Source: Orlajensenia sp001423545
GTDB taxonomy: Bacteria; Actinomycetota; Actinomycetes; Actinomycetales; Microbacteriaceae
Assembly (NCBI GenBank): GCA_001423545.1
Contig: LMOK01000003.1
Coordinates: 496,001-560,000, forward strand
Direction of reading: 5' to 3'
Length of the DNA: 64,000 bases
Shown here: positions 16,280-24,671 of the stretch, piece by piece
Position numbering within the stretch: position 1 is the stretch's first letter
Layout: each line of letters begins with the position of its first letter
The notes under the pieces: generated by a model
Told to the model about the DNA's origin: nothing
The model's input: the letters and a program-made list of their open reading frames with translations, nothing else
Databases searched by the model: none
Translations under genes and position numbers: made by a program

Positions 16280-17785
16280 ATGTCCCTAGAACCGCAACCA
16301 CGCGAGGCGATCACCGATCAGGAGCACCTGAGCGTGCTCGGCTACGAGGACTCCTTCAACCGGTCGATGTCACTCTGGGCGAACTTCGCCCTCGGCTTCA
16401 CCTATCTGTCGCCGCTCGTGGGCGTCTACTCGCTGTTCGCGCTGGCACTGAGCGTCGGTGGGCCGCCCTCCATCTGGTGGATCATCATCGTCGGCGCCGG
16501 TCAGCTGCTCGTGTCCCTCGTGTTCGGCGAGGTCGTGTCGCAGTACCCCATCCACGGCGGCATCTACCCGTGGACGCGTCGACTCTGGGGCCGCCGCTAC
16601 GCCTGGATGGCGGCGTGGGTCTACATCTGGGCCATGATCGTGACGATCACCGCCGTGGCCGAGTTCGGATCCGGCTTCGCCGCGAGCCTGTTCGGCATCG
16701 AGGCGAACTCCACCTCGACGCTGCTCATCACTCTGGCGTTCCTCGTCGTGGCACTGCTGATCAACTTCACCGGCACGAAGTCGCTGGCCCGCGTCGCCCG
16801 CATCGGCCTCGCCGCCGAACTCGTGGGCGTGATCGGCGTGGGACTGTACCTGCTCATCTTCCAGCGCCACCAGGAGTTCAGCGTCTTCTTCGACACCATG
16901 GGCGTGGAAGGCGACGGCAGCTACGGCCCGGCGTTCCTCGGTGCAGCCCTGGCCGGCCTGTTCCTCTTCTACGGCTTCGAGGCCTGCGGCGACGTGGCCG
17001 AGGAGGTCGAGAACCCGGCCAAGCGCATTCCTGTGGCCATGATCATGACCATCCTCGTCGGTGGCGTCTCGGCCCTGTTCGCCTTCGGCGGCTACGTCCT
17101 GGCCGCCCCCGACCTGGCCTCGATCGTCGCCGGGGAGGACGCCGATCCCATCCCGGGCATCCTCGAGGCATCACTCGGCGTCGTGGGCGCGAAGATCTTC
17201 CTCGTGATCGCCATCACGGCGTTCCTGTCGTGCGTGCTCAGCCTGCAGGCTGCCGCCAGCCGACTGCTGTTCTCCTTCGCCCGCGATGGCATGATCCCCG
17301 GGCACGCCTGGCTCTCGAAGGTCTCGGCCGGAGCCAAGGTGCCGACCAACGCGCTGATCGTGGCCTGCACCATCCCGGCCCTCATCGCCGTTCTGGTCTG
17401 GATCAACGCCGACCTGCTGGTGCCCGTCACGTCCTTCGCCGTGCTCGGCATCTACGTGGCGTTCCAGATGGTCGTGCTCGCCGCCCTCCGCCAGCGCTTC
17501 AAGGGGTGGAAGCCGGCCGGTCCGTTCTCGCTCGGCGCCCTCGGCTTCGTGGTGAACATCGTGGCCCTCGCCTACGGCATCTTCGCCATGGTGCTCCTGG
17601 CGACGCCCGGGACGTCGGGAGACTTCTTCACCGACTACGTCGTGATCATCGGCCTCGGCGTCGTTCTCGTGACGGGGCTCCTGTACCTGTTCATCGCCCG
17701 CCCCGACCGCAAGTCGACGGCTCCGGCCGGCGACGCGGTGGAGGTGGCGGAGAAGCTGCGGACGCACTCCTCCGCAGTCCGCTGA
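16280..17785 (+). CDS. APC-family amino-acid/polyamine permease
   Basis: 501 residues with about 12 membrane segments and the APC signature near the start (SLWANFALGFTYLSPLVGVY). ATG 16280 has GAAAGG 6 nt upstream, which decides it over an upstream start at 16232. The loop YGFEACGDVAEEVENPAKRI is the conserved APC TM6 region. Similar proteins carry GABA, amino acids or amines. The promoter shares a motif with the gntR block, suggesting import of that pathway's substrate. Confidence 0.88.
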   Translation: MSLEPQPREAITDQEHLSVLGYEDSFNRSMSLWANFALGFTYLSPLVGVYSLFALALSVGGPPSIWWIIIVGAGQLLVSLVFGEVVSQYPIHGGIYPWTRRLWGRRYAWMAAWVYIWAMIVTITAVAEFGSGFAASLFGIEANSTSTLLITLAFLVVALLINFTGTKSLARVARIGLAAELVGVIGVGLYLLIFQRHQEFSVFFDTMGVEGDGSYGPAFLGAALAGLFLFYGFEACGDVAEEVENPAKRIPVAMIMTILVGGVSALFAFGGYVLAAPDLASIVAGEDADPIPGILEASLGVVGAKIFLVIAITAFLSCVLSLQAAASRLLFSFARDGMIPGHAWLSKVSAGAKVPTNALIVACTIPALIAVLVWINADLLVPVTSFAVLGIYVAFQMVVLAALRQRFKGWKPAGPFSLGALGFVVNIVALAYGIFAMVLLATPGTSGDFFTDYVVIIGLGVVLVTGLLYLFIARPDRKSTAPAGDAVEVAEKLRTHSSAVR

Positions 17786-17794
17786 ACCGTCCCG

Positions 17795-17865
17795 CCCGCT
17801 GAGCATCCGCTGCGGCCGAAGCGTTTCGGGTTCGCTTGGGTCGAGCGCGAGTCAGCGAGCGGAGC
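17795..17865. repeat. degenerate family A repeat
   Basis: CCCGCTGAGC ... GAGTCAGCGAGCGG with an inner GGCCGAAGCGTTTCGG. Degenerate compared with the other copies. Confidence 0.5.
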
Positions 17866-17875
17866 CGGCGGAGGT

Positions 17876-17907
17876 GATGCCCCCGACCCTGAACTGTCGG
17901 GGGCATC
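17876..17907. terminator. strong hairpin downstream of the permease
   Basis: Perfect 12-bp stem GATGCCCCCGAC / GTCGGGGGCATC with an 8-nt loop. No T run follows, so termination is likely but not certain. Confidence 0.6.
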
Positions 17908-17975
17908 ATGCTGGAGTCGCGCGGGCGCTCCAGCGACCGGGTGGTCCGACGGGAAGGCGGACTACCCGGAAGTCG

Positions 17976-18167
17976 TCATTCGAGGTTGTCGACCGGGGTC
18001 GAGTCGTCCATCGGATCGCCGTCCTTGGCAGACAGACCTAACGTGTCGTCGGGTTCCGTCTGGCGCCAGTCCGCCTCGACGGGCTCCTTGTCGCTGCCGT
18101 CGGGCTGCACGGTCGCGTCGGGCTGCTCGAGCACGTCGGGCTCGTCGGCTGTCGTGGGGTCGCTCAT
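17976..18167 (-). CDS. small acidic hypothetical protein
   Basis: 63 residues, highly acidic, rich in Asp, Pro and Thr (MSDPTTADEPDVLEQPDATV at the start), with no predicted structure. The ATG at 18167 has a near-perfect AGGAGG site with good spacing, the main support for a real gene. No family recognised; such small disordered proteins recur in Microbacteriaceae. Confidence 0.6.
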   Translation of the reverse strand: MSDPTTADEPDVLEQPDATVQPDGSDKEPVEADWRQTEPDDTLGLSAKDGDPMDDSTPVDNLE

Positions 18168-18289
18168 GGCGTCCTCCTCTCGTGAGACGGATGCCGTCTC
18201 TCATCATCGACGCTACGCAACGGACGTGATCGCCTCTAGGGATTGACAGACGGCGGCGTTGCAGTCGTTCAGCCGGCCCTCAGGGTCGG

Positions 18290-18658
18290 TCAGGACGCCG
18301 GTGCGACGCCGAGCGCCTGGTCGATCTCCTCGCGCCGCGCGATGACCAGCCGTGTCACGACGTCGTCGGGCAACGGCTTCTCAGCGCTGAACCGGATCGT
18401 GCCCTTCGACAACGAGTAGCCGGCGAGGGCGCCCGCCACAGCCTCGACGGCCTCGGGGCTGAACGGGAACACCGACAGGTGCTTCGCCGTCGCGCGCACG
18501 CTGATGAGCGGCCTGCCCCGGTAGCGGAGGGCCGCCATGCCGTAACTCATCCCCTGTTCGGCCTCCGGAACGATCTCGATGGCTCGATCCCGGATGCCGC
18601 TCAGCACGTCGCGATCCGCTCCAGCGAGAGTCGCCAGGTAGTCGTCGAGCACACCCAT
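18290..18658 (-). CDS. DUF1801/YdhG-like protein
   Basis: 122 residues. The marks are GMSYGMAALRYRGRPLISVR, AKHLSVFPFSP and SKGTIRFSAEKPLPDDVV, typical of the DUF1801 family (related to B. subtilis YdhG, an iron-related frataxin-like fold). Single gene downstream of the rplKA terminator. Role in this organism unknown. Confidence 0.8.
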   Translation of the reverse strand: MGVLDDYLATLAGADRDVLSGIRDRAIEIVPEAEQGMSYGMAALRYRGRPLISVRATAKHLSVFPFSPEAVEAVAGALAGYSLSKGTIRFSAEKPLPDDVVTRLVIARREEIDQALGVAPAS

Positions 18659-18690
18659 GCCGCCATCCTGCCACCTGCCTGCGGAATGCA

Positions 18691-18722
18691 GGAAGGGCCC
18701 GCCGAAACCGGCGGGCCCTTCC
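18691..18722 (-). terminator. terminator of the rplK-rplA operon
   Basis: Perfect 14-bp stem GGAAGGGCCCGCCG / CGGCGGGCCCTTCC with a 4-nt loop, 20 nt after the rplA stop. Confidence 0.85.
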
Positions 18723-18741
18723 GTGTGCTGCGAGCTGATGC

Positions 18742-19431
18742 TTACAGAGCGTTGATGTCCAGCGGGATGCCGGGGCCGAACGTGGTCGACACGGCGCCCT
18801 TCTGGATGTAACGGCCCTTGGCGCTCGACGGCTTGAGGCGCACGATCTCCTCGAGAGCGGTCTTGATGTTCTCGTCGAGCTGCTCGGCGGTGAAGCCGGC
18901 CTTGCCCACGACGAAGTGCACGTTGGCGTGCTTGTCGACGCGGAACTCGATCTTTCCACCCTTGATGTCGGAGACGGCCTTGGCCACGTCGGGCGTGACG
19001 GTTCCGGTCTTCGGGTTGGGCATGAGGCCGCGGGGGCCGAGCACCTTTCCGAGGCGGCCGACCTGGCCCATGAGCTCGGGGGTCGAGACCGCCGAGTCGA
19101 AGGAGGTGTAGCCGTCGGCGACCTTCTGGATGAGCTCGGCGCCGCCGACCTCGTCAGCGCCTGCTGCGATGGCAGCCTCAGCGGCGGGGCCGGTCGCGAA
19201 CACGATGACGCGGGCGGTCTTGCCGGTTCCGTGCGGGAGGATGACGGTGCCGCGCACCATCTGGTCCGCCTTGCGCGGGTCGACACCGAGCTTCAGCGCG
19301 ACCTCGACGGTCGAGTTGAACTTGGCGGAGCCGGTCTCGCGAGCGAGCGTCACTGCCTCGGTGGGGGTGTAGAACTTGCCGTCTTCGATCTTCTCGGCCG
19401 CGGCGCGGTAGGCCTTTGACTTCTGTGCCAT
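18742..19431 (-). CDS. rplA: 50S ribosomal protein L1
   Basis: 229 residues, full length. Start MAQKSKAYRAAAEKIEDGKF and the L1 signature LGPRGLMPNPKTGTVT are present. L1 builds the L1 stalk of the large subunit and can repress its own operon. Directly downstream of rplK with a 73-nt gap. Confidence 0.98.
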   Translation of the reverse strand: MAQKSKAYRAAAEKIEDGKFYTPTEAVTLARETGSAKFNSTVEVALKLGVDPRKADQMVRGTVILPHGTGKTARVIVFATGPAAEAAIAAGADEVGGAELIQKVADGYTSFDSAVSTPELMGQVGRLGKVLGPRGLMPNPKTGTVTPDVAKAVSDIKGGKIEFRVDKHANVHFVVGKAGFTAEQLDENIKTALEEIVRLKPSSAKGRYIQKGAVSTTFGPGIPLDINAL

Positions 19432-19504
19432 GTTGTTTCTCCTTGAGAGAGTGTGGTCGTCTGCGCCTGGCGGGCGCTGCCACGAAATGTCTTGTGGAGG
19501 CCGA

Positions 19505-19933
19505 TTACTCGACCGTGATGCCCATCGAGCGAGCGGTGCCGGCGATGATCTTCGACGCAGCGTCGAGGTCGTTTGCGTTCAGGTCGACCATCTTGGCCTC
19601 GGCGATCTCGCGCACCTGGGCCTGCGAGAGCTTCGCGACCTTGACGGTGTGCGGGGTTCCCGAACCCTTGGCGACGCCGGCGGCCTTCTTGATGAGCTCG
19701 GCGGCGGGCGGGGTCTTCAGGATGAACGTGAACGAGCGGTCCTCGTAGACGGTGATCTCGACGGGGACGACATTGCCGCGCTGCGACTCGGTCGCCGCGT
19801 TGTAGGCCTTGCAGAACTCCATGATGTTCACGCCGTGCTGACCCAGAGCCGGGCCGATGGGCGGGGCCGGGTTGGCTGCGCCGGCCTTGATCTGAAGCTT
19901 GATCAGACCAGTGACCTTCTTCTTCGGTGCCAT
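19505..19933 (-). CDS. rplK: 50S ribosomal protein L11
   Basis: 142 residues. MAPKKKVTGLIKLQIKAG, PPIGPALGQHGVNIMEFC and the C-terminal rRNA-binding domain are intact. L11 is part of the GTPase-associated centre. Confidence 0.98.
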   Translation of the reverse strand: MAPKKKVTGLIKLQIKAGAANPAPPIGPALGQHGVNIMEFCKAYNAATESQRGNVVPVEITVYEDRSFTFILKTPPAAELIKKAAGVAKGSGTPHTVKVAKLSQAQVREIAEAKMVDLNANDLDAASKIIAGTARSMGITVE

Positions 19934-20062
19934 TGTTTTCTCTCTTTCCTTGACGAACGCTCCGCATGCCGGAGCACTCTCCCGCGCGCCCGATCTGGAC
20001 GGCGGTGATCTGTCTGCGCGAACGCGACCTTCGATTCTATCGAGGTCGCCCTGCGAAATTGC

Positions 20063-21034
20063 CTAGAGCTTGGTGACCTGGTCGAAGCTGAGCTCGACCG
20101 GGGTCTCGCGCTCGAACAGGGAGACGAGCACGGTGAGCTTGCCGCTCTCGGGCTTGATCTCGCTGATCGAACCGGGCAGGCCCGCGAACGAGCCTTCCTT
20201 GATCGTGATGGTCTCGCCGATCTCGAAGTCGACCTCGGCCGCGATGACGCGGGACTGGGTCGCACCGCCGCGTGACGAGCCGCCCTTGGCCGCGGGGGCC
20301 TCGACGATCTGCACGAGGCTCTTCAGCATGCCGAATGCCTCTTCGAAGCGGAGCGGCGTCGGGTTGTGCGAGTTGCCCACGAAGCCGGTGACACCGGGCG
20401 TGTGGCGCACGACGGACCAGCTGTCCTCGTTGAGGTCCATGCGCACGAGCACGTATCCGGGGATGCGCACGCGGGTGACCATCTTGCGCTGGCCGTTCTT
20501 GATCTCGACGACGTCTTCCATCGGAACCTCGACCTGGAAGACGTAGTCCTCCATGGCCATCGACTGGCGACGGTTCTCGATGTTCTGCTTCACACGGCGC
20601 TCGAAGCCGGCGTAGGAGTGGATGACGTACCACTTGCCGGGCTGGAAGCGCAGTTCCTGGCGGAACTCCTCGTAGGGGTCGACCTCGGCGGGCTCGGCGT
20701 CGGCCTCGGCAGCGTCCTCCTCGGCGAACACCTCTGCGGCGTCCTCGGTCGCCTCGAGGGCGGCCTCAGCCTCGTCGGCGGAGTCGATCTCGAGGGCGTC
20801 GTCGACGACGGCGTCAGCCTCGGGGTCGTTGCTGTCCGCGATGGCGTCGAGCGCGGCATCCAGGTCGATCTCGACGTTGTCGGCGTCGTCCTCGATGTGG
20901 ATCGCGGAGTGCTCGGCGGCCTCTACGGAGTCCTCGTCGTGCGCGAGGGTGTTGCCCTCCTGCGCCTCGTCGTCCTCGGACGACTGCTCTGCAGCCGTTG
21001 CCCAGTCGACGTCGTCGTGCTCAGTCTTAGCCAC
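20063..21034 (-). CDS. nusG: transcription termination/antitermination factor NusG, acidic N-terminal extension
   Basis: 323 residues against about 180 in E. coli. Residues 1 to about 120 are an Asp/Glu/Ala-rich extension; the NGN domain begins at WYVIHSYAGFERRVKQNIEN, and the KOW domain at GETITIKEGSFAGLPGSISE. It binds RNA polymerase and controls pausing and Rho termination. Extended acidic N-termini are usual in Microbacteriaceae NusG. Located between secE and rplK as expected. Confidence 0.97.
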   Translation of the reverse strand: MAKTEHDDVDWATAAEQSSEDDEAQEGNTLAHDEDSVEAAEHSAIHIEDDADNVEIDLDAALDAIADSNDPEADAVVDDALEIDSADEAEAALEATEDAAEVFAEEDAAEADAEPAEVDPYEEFRQELRFQPGKWYVIHSYAGFERRVKQNIENRRQSMAMEDYVFQVEVPMEDVVEIKNGQRKMVTRVRIPGYVLVRMDLNEDSWSVVRHTPGVTGFVGNSHNPTPLRFEEAFGMLKSLVQIVEAPAAKGGSSRGGATQSRVIAAEVDFEIGETITIKEGSFAGLPGSISEIKPESGKLTVLVSLFERETPVELSFDQVTKL

Positions 21035-21121
21035 TTGCTCTCAATCCTTAGGTTGTGCGTACATCCGTGCGATGCCTGCCCGTGCAGCCGCTGACGGCTG
21101 CGGTGTCGAACTCGTCTGTCG

Positions 21122-21394
21122 TTACTGAGGGGTTCCGAACACGTAGGCGACCACGAGGGCGAACACCCAGTCCAGCCCGGAGACGAGCGCCATCATGATG
21201 ACCACGAAGACCAGCACGACGCCCGTGTAGCTGAACAGTTCCTTGCGGGTCGGGGTGACGACCTTCTTCAGTTCCCCGAAGACCTGGCGGATGAAGAGCG
21301 CCATACGGGCGAACGGACCGCGCTTGGAGTCGCGGTCGCGCTTGGCGTTGGCGACGACATCTTCGCTCGGCTCGTCGATAACTTTTCGGGCCAC
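21122..21394 (-). CDS. secE: preprotein translocase subunit SecE
   Basis: 90 residues from GTG 21394, which has AAAGG about 11 nt upstream. A start at ATG 21430 (102 residues) is possible but begins 9 nt after the tRNA and adds unconserved residues. One membrane segment near the C-terminus preceded by the conserved LKKVVTPTRKELFSYT. Essential part of SecYEG. Confidence 0.95.
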   Translation of the reverse strand: MARKVIDEPSEDVVANAKRDRDSKRGPFARMALFIRQVFGELKKVVTPTRKELFSYTGVVLVFVVIMMALVSGLDWVFALVVAYVFGTPQ

Positions 21395-21438
21395 CTCAGT
21401 TACACCTTTCGTGGGCCGGTACGTCAGCACCGACTTGC

Positions 21439-21510
21439 AGGGCGGACAGGACTTGAACCTGCAACCTGCGGTTTTGGAGACCGCTGCTCTACCAATTGAG
21501 CCACCGCCCT
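21439..21510 (-). tRNA. tRNA-Trp (anticodon CCA)
   Basis: Cloverleaf with acceptor arms AGGGCGG/CCGCCCT, D-arm GGCTCAATTGGTAGAGC, anticodon loop CTCCAAA (CCA) and T-loop GGTTCAAGTCC. CCA end not encoded. It precedes secE, the standard actinobacterial arrangement. Confidence 0.97.
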
Positions 21511-21573
21511 ATGGCATCCGTCGGATGCCGTAGGTCGCGAGTCCTGCGCGATTCTTCAACGACCCGAAAAAGG

Positions 21574-21612
21574 GCGCAGAGAATCTTGCTGAATTCACAA
21601 CATGCTCAAGTG
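21574..21612 (-). promoter_or_regulatory. possible promoter of the tRNA-Trp/secE/nusG/rplKA unit
   Basis: On the minus strand TTGAGC is followed 16 nt later by AAGATT, about 65 nt upstream of the tRNA. Weak -10; proposed from position. Confidence 0.35.
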
Positions 21613-21663
21613 TACGCGACGGGACGGAGAGAGTAAAACCGCGACGGATGCCGTCCCCGTGGT

Positions 21664-21669
21664 TATCAT
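21664..21669 (+). promoter_or_regulatory. -10 box of leaderless toxin-island transcript
   Basis: TATCAT followed by 6 nt and ATG at 21676. Confidence 0.5.
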
Positions 21670-21675
21670 CGCTGA

Positions 21676-22110
21676 ATGACGTTCATCGATCCTGACGGCG
21701 CCACTGGGGGCAATATCTGGGGGGATCCCGACGCGGCCATTGCGCGGGTCAACGCCCAGATCGCTGAAGCGGCGGAGCGAGCCGAGCGCGCAGAGGACGT
21801 GCGCCGTGATGTCGATGCACTGCGGGCGCGCGCGAGTTCGCCGGGTGGCGAGGTGACGGTCGAGGTCGATGCCACCGGCCGCCTCACGAACATCGAGTTC
21901 GATGCCGCCGCCCGCACGCTCCGGTCCGATGCGCTCTCGCAGGCCGTTCTCAAGGCTGCGGCATCCGCTCAGCGCCAGGCCGGAGACCGGGCCGTCGCCA
22001 TCGCGGCCGACGCGTTCGGTGAGGAGTCCGAGGTGACGGCACATCTCAGGGCAGAGGTCGAGGAACGGATGCCGCCGGCCACCGATGACACGACTCTGGG
22101 GTACCGATGA
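21676..22110 (+). CDS. YbaB/EbfC-like protein of a type VII secretion locus
   Basis: 144 residues. Coiled-coil N-terminal half (NAQIAEAAERAERAEDVRRD), then the EbfC-type strand region VTVEVDATGRLTNIEFD. YbaB/EbfC-like proteins often precede ESX/WXG-type toxin genes in actinobacteria, possibly as secretion partners. First gene of a five-gene unit; it overlaps the next by 4 nt. Confidence 0.75.
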   Translation: MTFIDPDGATGGNIWGDPDAAIARVNAQIAEAAERAERAEDVRRDVDALRARASSPGGEVTVEVDATGRLTNIEFDAAARTLRSDALSQAVLKAAASAQRQAGDRAVAIAADAFGEESEVTAHLRAEVEERMPPATDDTTLGYR

Positions 22111-22433
22111 GCGACCGCATCTCGATCGACTTCGATCGCATCCAGCAGCACGCCACGAGAGTCGGCACCGTGGCCTCCGACGTCCGCAACGCGAAGGATG
22201 CCGCCGGCTCGATGAACCTGGGCGGCGGTGCCTTCGGGCTCATGTGCAGCTTCCTCGTCGCCCCGGCCACGATGATCACCGGAGTGGCCAGCAGCATGAT
22301 CGGCACGGCGGGCGCTCTCGTCGAGCGCAGCGCCCGGGAGATCCGCGGCGTCGGATCGGACTTCTCGGCCCTTGAGAGCCACATCACCGAGGAGCTCGCG
22401 CCCCTTCTCAACGCTGTCGACCAGGTGCGTTGA
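22107..22433 (+). CDS. EspC/WXG100-like small secretion-partner protein
   Basis: 108 residues, predicted helical hairpin with Gly-rich centre (MNLGGGAFGLMCSF). Its size, helical pattern and place between an EbfC-like gene and a large effector match EspC/DUF2580-type partners of type VII substrates. No core type VII ATPase is in the window. Start ATG overlaps the previous stop; its stop shares one base with the next ATG. Confidence 0.7.
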   Translation: MSDRISIDFDRIQQHATRVGTVASDVRNAKDAAGSMNLGGGAFGLMCSFLVAPATMITGVASSMIGTAGALVERSAREIRGVGSDFSALESHITEELAPLLNAVDQVR

Positions 22434-23650
22434 TGGCTGCGAACTCACTCGTCGCGGCATCCGTCGACATGTCGACCCCGTTCTCGGGGACGTTCCTGCT
22501 CGAAGACGGCGAAGCCCTCGTCCAGGCCATCCAGTCGGGCGACTGGGTCTCGGGCGGCCTCGCCGCGTTCTCCGCCATCGCCGACACCGTCGCCGCCGTC
22601 ATGGACCCGTTGGGGTCGCTGATCGCGGCAGGTCTCGGCTGGATCATGGAGCACCTCGAGCCGCTCAAGGGCTGGCTGAACGACCTCACGGGCGACGCCG
22701 GCGAAGTCGCCGGGTTCGCCGCCACCTGGGCCAACATCGGCGCATCCCTCGCCGCCTCCGGCGACAACCTCGTGAGCGTCCTGGGCGACCTCGACGCCTC
22801 GGAGGGCGACGCGATCGACGCCTACCGTCGCTTCCAGGAGGAGACGGCAGAACACCTCCGCGCTGCGGGCGGCTGGGCCGAGGCGATCGGCGTCGGCATG
22901 AACATCGCCGCCACCATCGTCAAGATCGTGCACGACCTCACCCGCGATGCGATCGCCCAGATCGTCGGTTCCGTCATCAGCTACGCCGCCACCCTCGTGC
23001 TCACCCTCGGTGCAGCCACCCCACTGATCATCTCCCAGGCCAGCAGCCGGGTCGCCTCCCTCAGCGCCCGCATCGGGAAGACCGTCACCCGCCTCCTCGA
23101 GTCGGCGAAGCAGCTCACCAAGCTGATCGACCAGCTGGCCACGCTCTTCAAGCGCTTCGATGCTGCAGCCGGCCGGATGCTCCCCGGCGGCCGCACGCCG
23201 GATGCTCCCGCAGCGCCTCGCCTCCCCGGGTCAGCCGACCCCTCGCCCTTCCGCATTCCGGGCACCGATCGCTATCTCGACCCCGGCGACGTGACCGACA
23301 CCTTCAACCGGAGCATGCACAACGCGGATGCCGATTCTGTGATGCTGGGCAAGTACGACGGCGGCGGCCCGTCCAGTTACATCACTCAGGCCGGTGGCGA
23401 TTACACCTACTTCGACCTCGGCAAGGACTGGGACGCCATCAAGGCGCAACAGGGCCTGTCCAACCAGGAGATGTTCGACGTCTACAACACTCGATTCCTC
23501 GACGAGGCGATGGACAGCGGCAAGCCGATCCACTTCTCTCATGATCCGAGAGCAGACCAAGGCTTCCTGGGCCAGGAGCTCCTCTACCTGACCGAGCACG
23601 GATACCGATTCGATCCCACGACCATGACCGCACACCCCCGGAGACGATGA
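22433..23650 (+). CDS. polymorphic toxin, type VII-type N-terminus with variable C-terminal domain
   Basis: 405 residues. Residues 1-270 are helical and amphipathic (delivery/coiled part), followed by a Pro-rich hinge (GGRTPDAPAAPRLPGSADP). The last about 130 residues form a compact C-terminal domain: HNADADSVMLGKYDGGG, SYITQA, TYFDLG, NTRFLDEAMDSGKPIHFSHDP and LGQELLYLTEHGYRF. That tail resembles C-terminal toxin modules seen at the end of other polymorphic effectors, whose chemistry I cannot name. ATG 22433 follows TG of the previous stop. The next gene overlaps by 4 nt, as expected for immunity. Confidence 0.75.
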   Translation: MAANSLVAASVDMSTPFSGTFLLEDGEALVQAIQSGDWVSGGLAAFSAIADTVAAVMDPLGSLIAAGLGWIMEHLEPLKGWLNDLTGDAGEVAGFAATWANIGASLAASGDNLVSVLGDLDASEGDAIDAYRRFQEETAEHLRAAGGWAEAIGVGMNIAATIVKIVHDLTRDAIAQIVGSVISYAATLVLTLGAATPLIISQASSRVASLSARIGKTVTRLLESAKQLTKLIDQLATLFKRFDAAAGRMLPGGRTPDAPAAPRLPGSADPSPFRIPGTDRYLDPGDVTDTFNRSMHNADADSVMLGKYDGGGPSSYITQAGGDYTYFDLGKDWDAIKAQQGLSNQEMFDVYNTRFLDEAMDSGKPIHFSHDPRADQGFLGQELLYLTEHGYRFDPTTMTAHPRRR

Positions 23651-24000
23651 CCACCATGGACAGCAACGACTTCTTCGACCTGTTCGATGACTTCTGGGGC
23701 CCGAAGGCGTCGAATGCCGCCTACATCTTCGACGCGCCTGCGGTCTCCTGCCTTCTCTACGACGCGTTCCCGTTCAGGTTCGGAGTCGATGGACCGCACG
23801 GCACGTCGACGGCCGGTTACGAGTACTCGACCGACAAGTTCAGCGTCGCGCTGCTGGGCCGGAAGTTCACGCTCGACTCCGACCGGGAGTCGATCCTCGC
23901 CAACTTCCGGCTCGCGGACGAGTACTGCCGCCTGCGACTCACCGACAAGTACCTCGAGGCCTTCGACGAGTCCCACCCGCAGCCCAGCGTTCCGGTCTGA
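23647..24000 (+). CDS. putative immunity protein
   Basis: 117 residues, acidic (FFDLFDDFWGP), no signal or membrane segment, no recognised family. ATGA overlap with the toxin gene makes it the best candidate for the cognate immunity protein. This is an inference from position and size. Confidence 0.6.
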   Translation: MTTMDSNDFFDLFDDFWGPKASNAAYIFDAPAVSCLLYDAFPFRFGVDGPHGTSTAGYEYSTDKFSVALLGRKFTLDSDRESILANFRLADEYCRLRLTDKYLEAFDESHPQPSVPV

Positions 24001-24035
24001 TCCTCAGCCCGCAACTCTGCCCGGCAGGACGCACC

Positions 24036-24623
24036 GTGACGAATCTCTCCGACGTGAAGCGGATCATCGCATCCGAAGGCCTGACGAAATACCGACTCTT
24101 CAATGCCGAGCAGCACCGCCCGAGCGAAGTCGGCATCCGGCGGGTCGACGGCGGATTCCTGGTGTTCTCGATCGACGAGCGCGAGGCATCCGTGAGCGAA
24201 CGCGTGTACGCCGACGAGAGTGCCGCCTACGACGACTTCCTGAGGCGTCTTCGCGCCGGAGCGCGTCTGGATGCGCGGCGACAGGAGCGACGCGCGCAGA
24301 AGGGCGCGACAAGGTCCGGAGACGGGGCCATCGGGCTCACGGCCGGGATCGTCGCCTACACAGGCCATGGAGCAGCGCGCACGCCGACCGCCGACACCGA
24401 GGCGGTGCTGGCGCTCGTGCCAGACTCGGCAGGCGAGACCCTGCTCGCCGAGGTGCGACGTGTCATCGCGGCATCCGACACCATCGAAGCCGCGTGGAGC
24501 GAGGCCATCGACGACAGCCTGTACCCGGTGTTCGCCCAGCGGCTGCTGCTGCTCGAGCCAGCTCTCGATGAACGCGCGCTGCACGCTCTGTCCTGGCGAT
24601 GGGGTTATCTGCGGACCTTCTGA
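24036..24623 (+). CDS. second putative immunity-type protein (Imm59-like N-terminus)
   Basis: 195 residues from GTG 24036. The first about 80 residues (VKRIIASEGLTKYRLFNAEQ, VFSIDEREASVSERVYADES, AAYDDFLRRLRAG) look like Imm59-type immunity proteins. The C-terminal half is helical and unrecognised. Follows the first immunity gene by 35 nt in the same direction. Either an accessory immunity gene or a remnant from an earlier toxin. Resemblance is from memory. Confidence 0.55.
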   Translation: MTNLSDVKRIIASEGLTKYRLFNAEQHRPSEVGIRRVDGGFLVFSIDEREASVSERVYADESAAYDDFLRRLRAGARLDARRQERRAQKGATRSGDGAIGLTAGIVAYTGHGAARTPTADTEAVLALVPDSAGETLLAEVRRVIAASDTIEAAWSEAIDDSLYPVFAQRLLLLEPALDERALHALSWRWGYLRTF

Positions 24624-24659
24624 CCGACGGCATCCCCCGTCGCAGGCGAGGCCCGTGGC

Positions 24660-24665
24660 TAGGAT
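24660..24665 (+). promoter_or_regulatory. -10 box of leaderless aspC
   Basis: TAGGAT, then 6 nt, then the GTG start at 24672. Confidence 0.55.
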
Positions 24666-24671
24666 TGGACC

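Noticed and set aside
18181..18289. Gene between the small acidic protein and DUF1801
   Set aside because: No frame with ribosome site or protein-like composition.
21122..21430. SecE start at ATG 21430
   Set aside because: Starts 9 nt from the tRNA and lacks a ribosome site; GTG 21394 has one.
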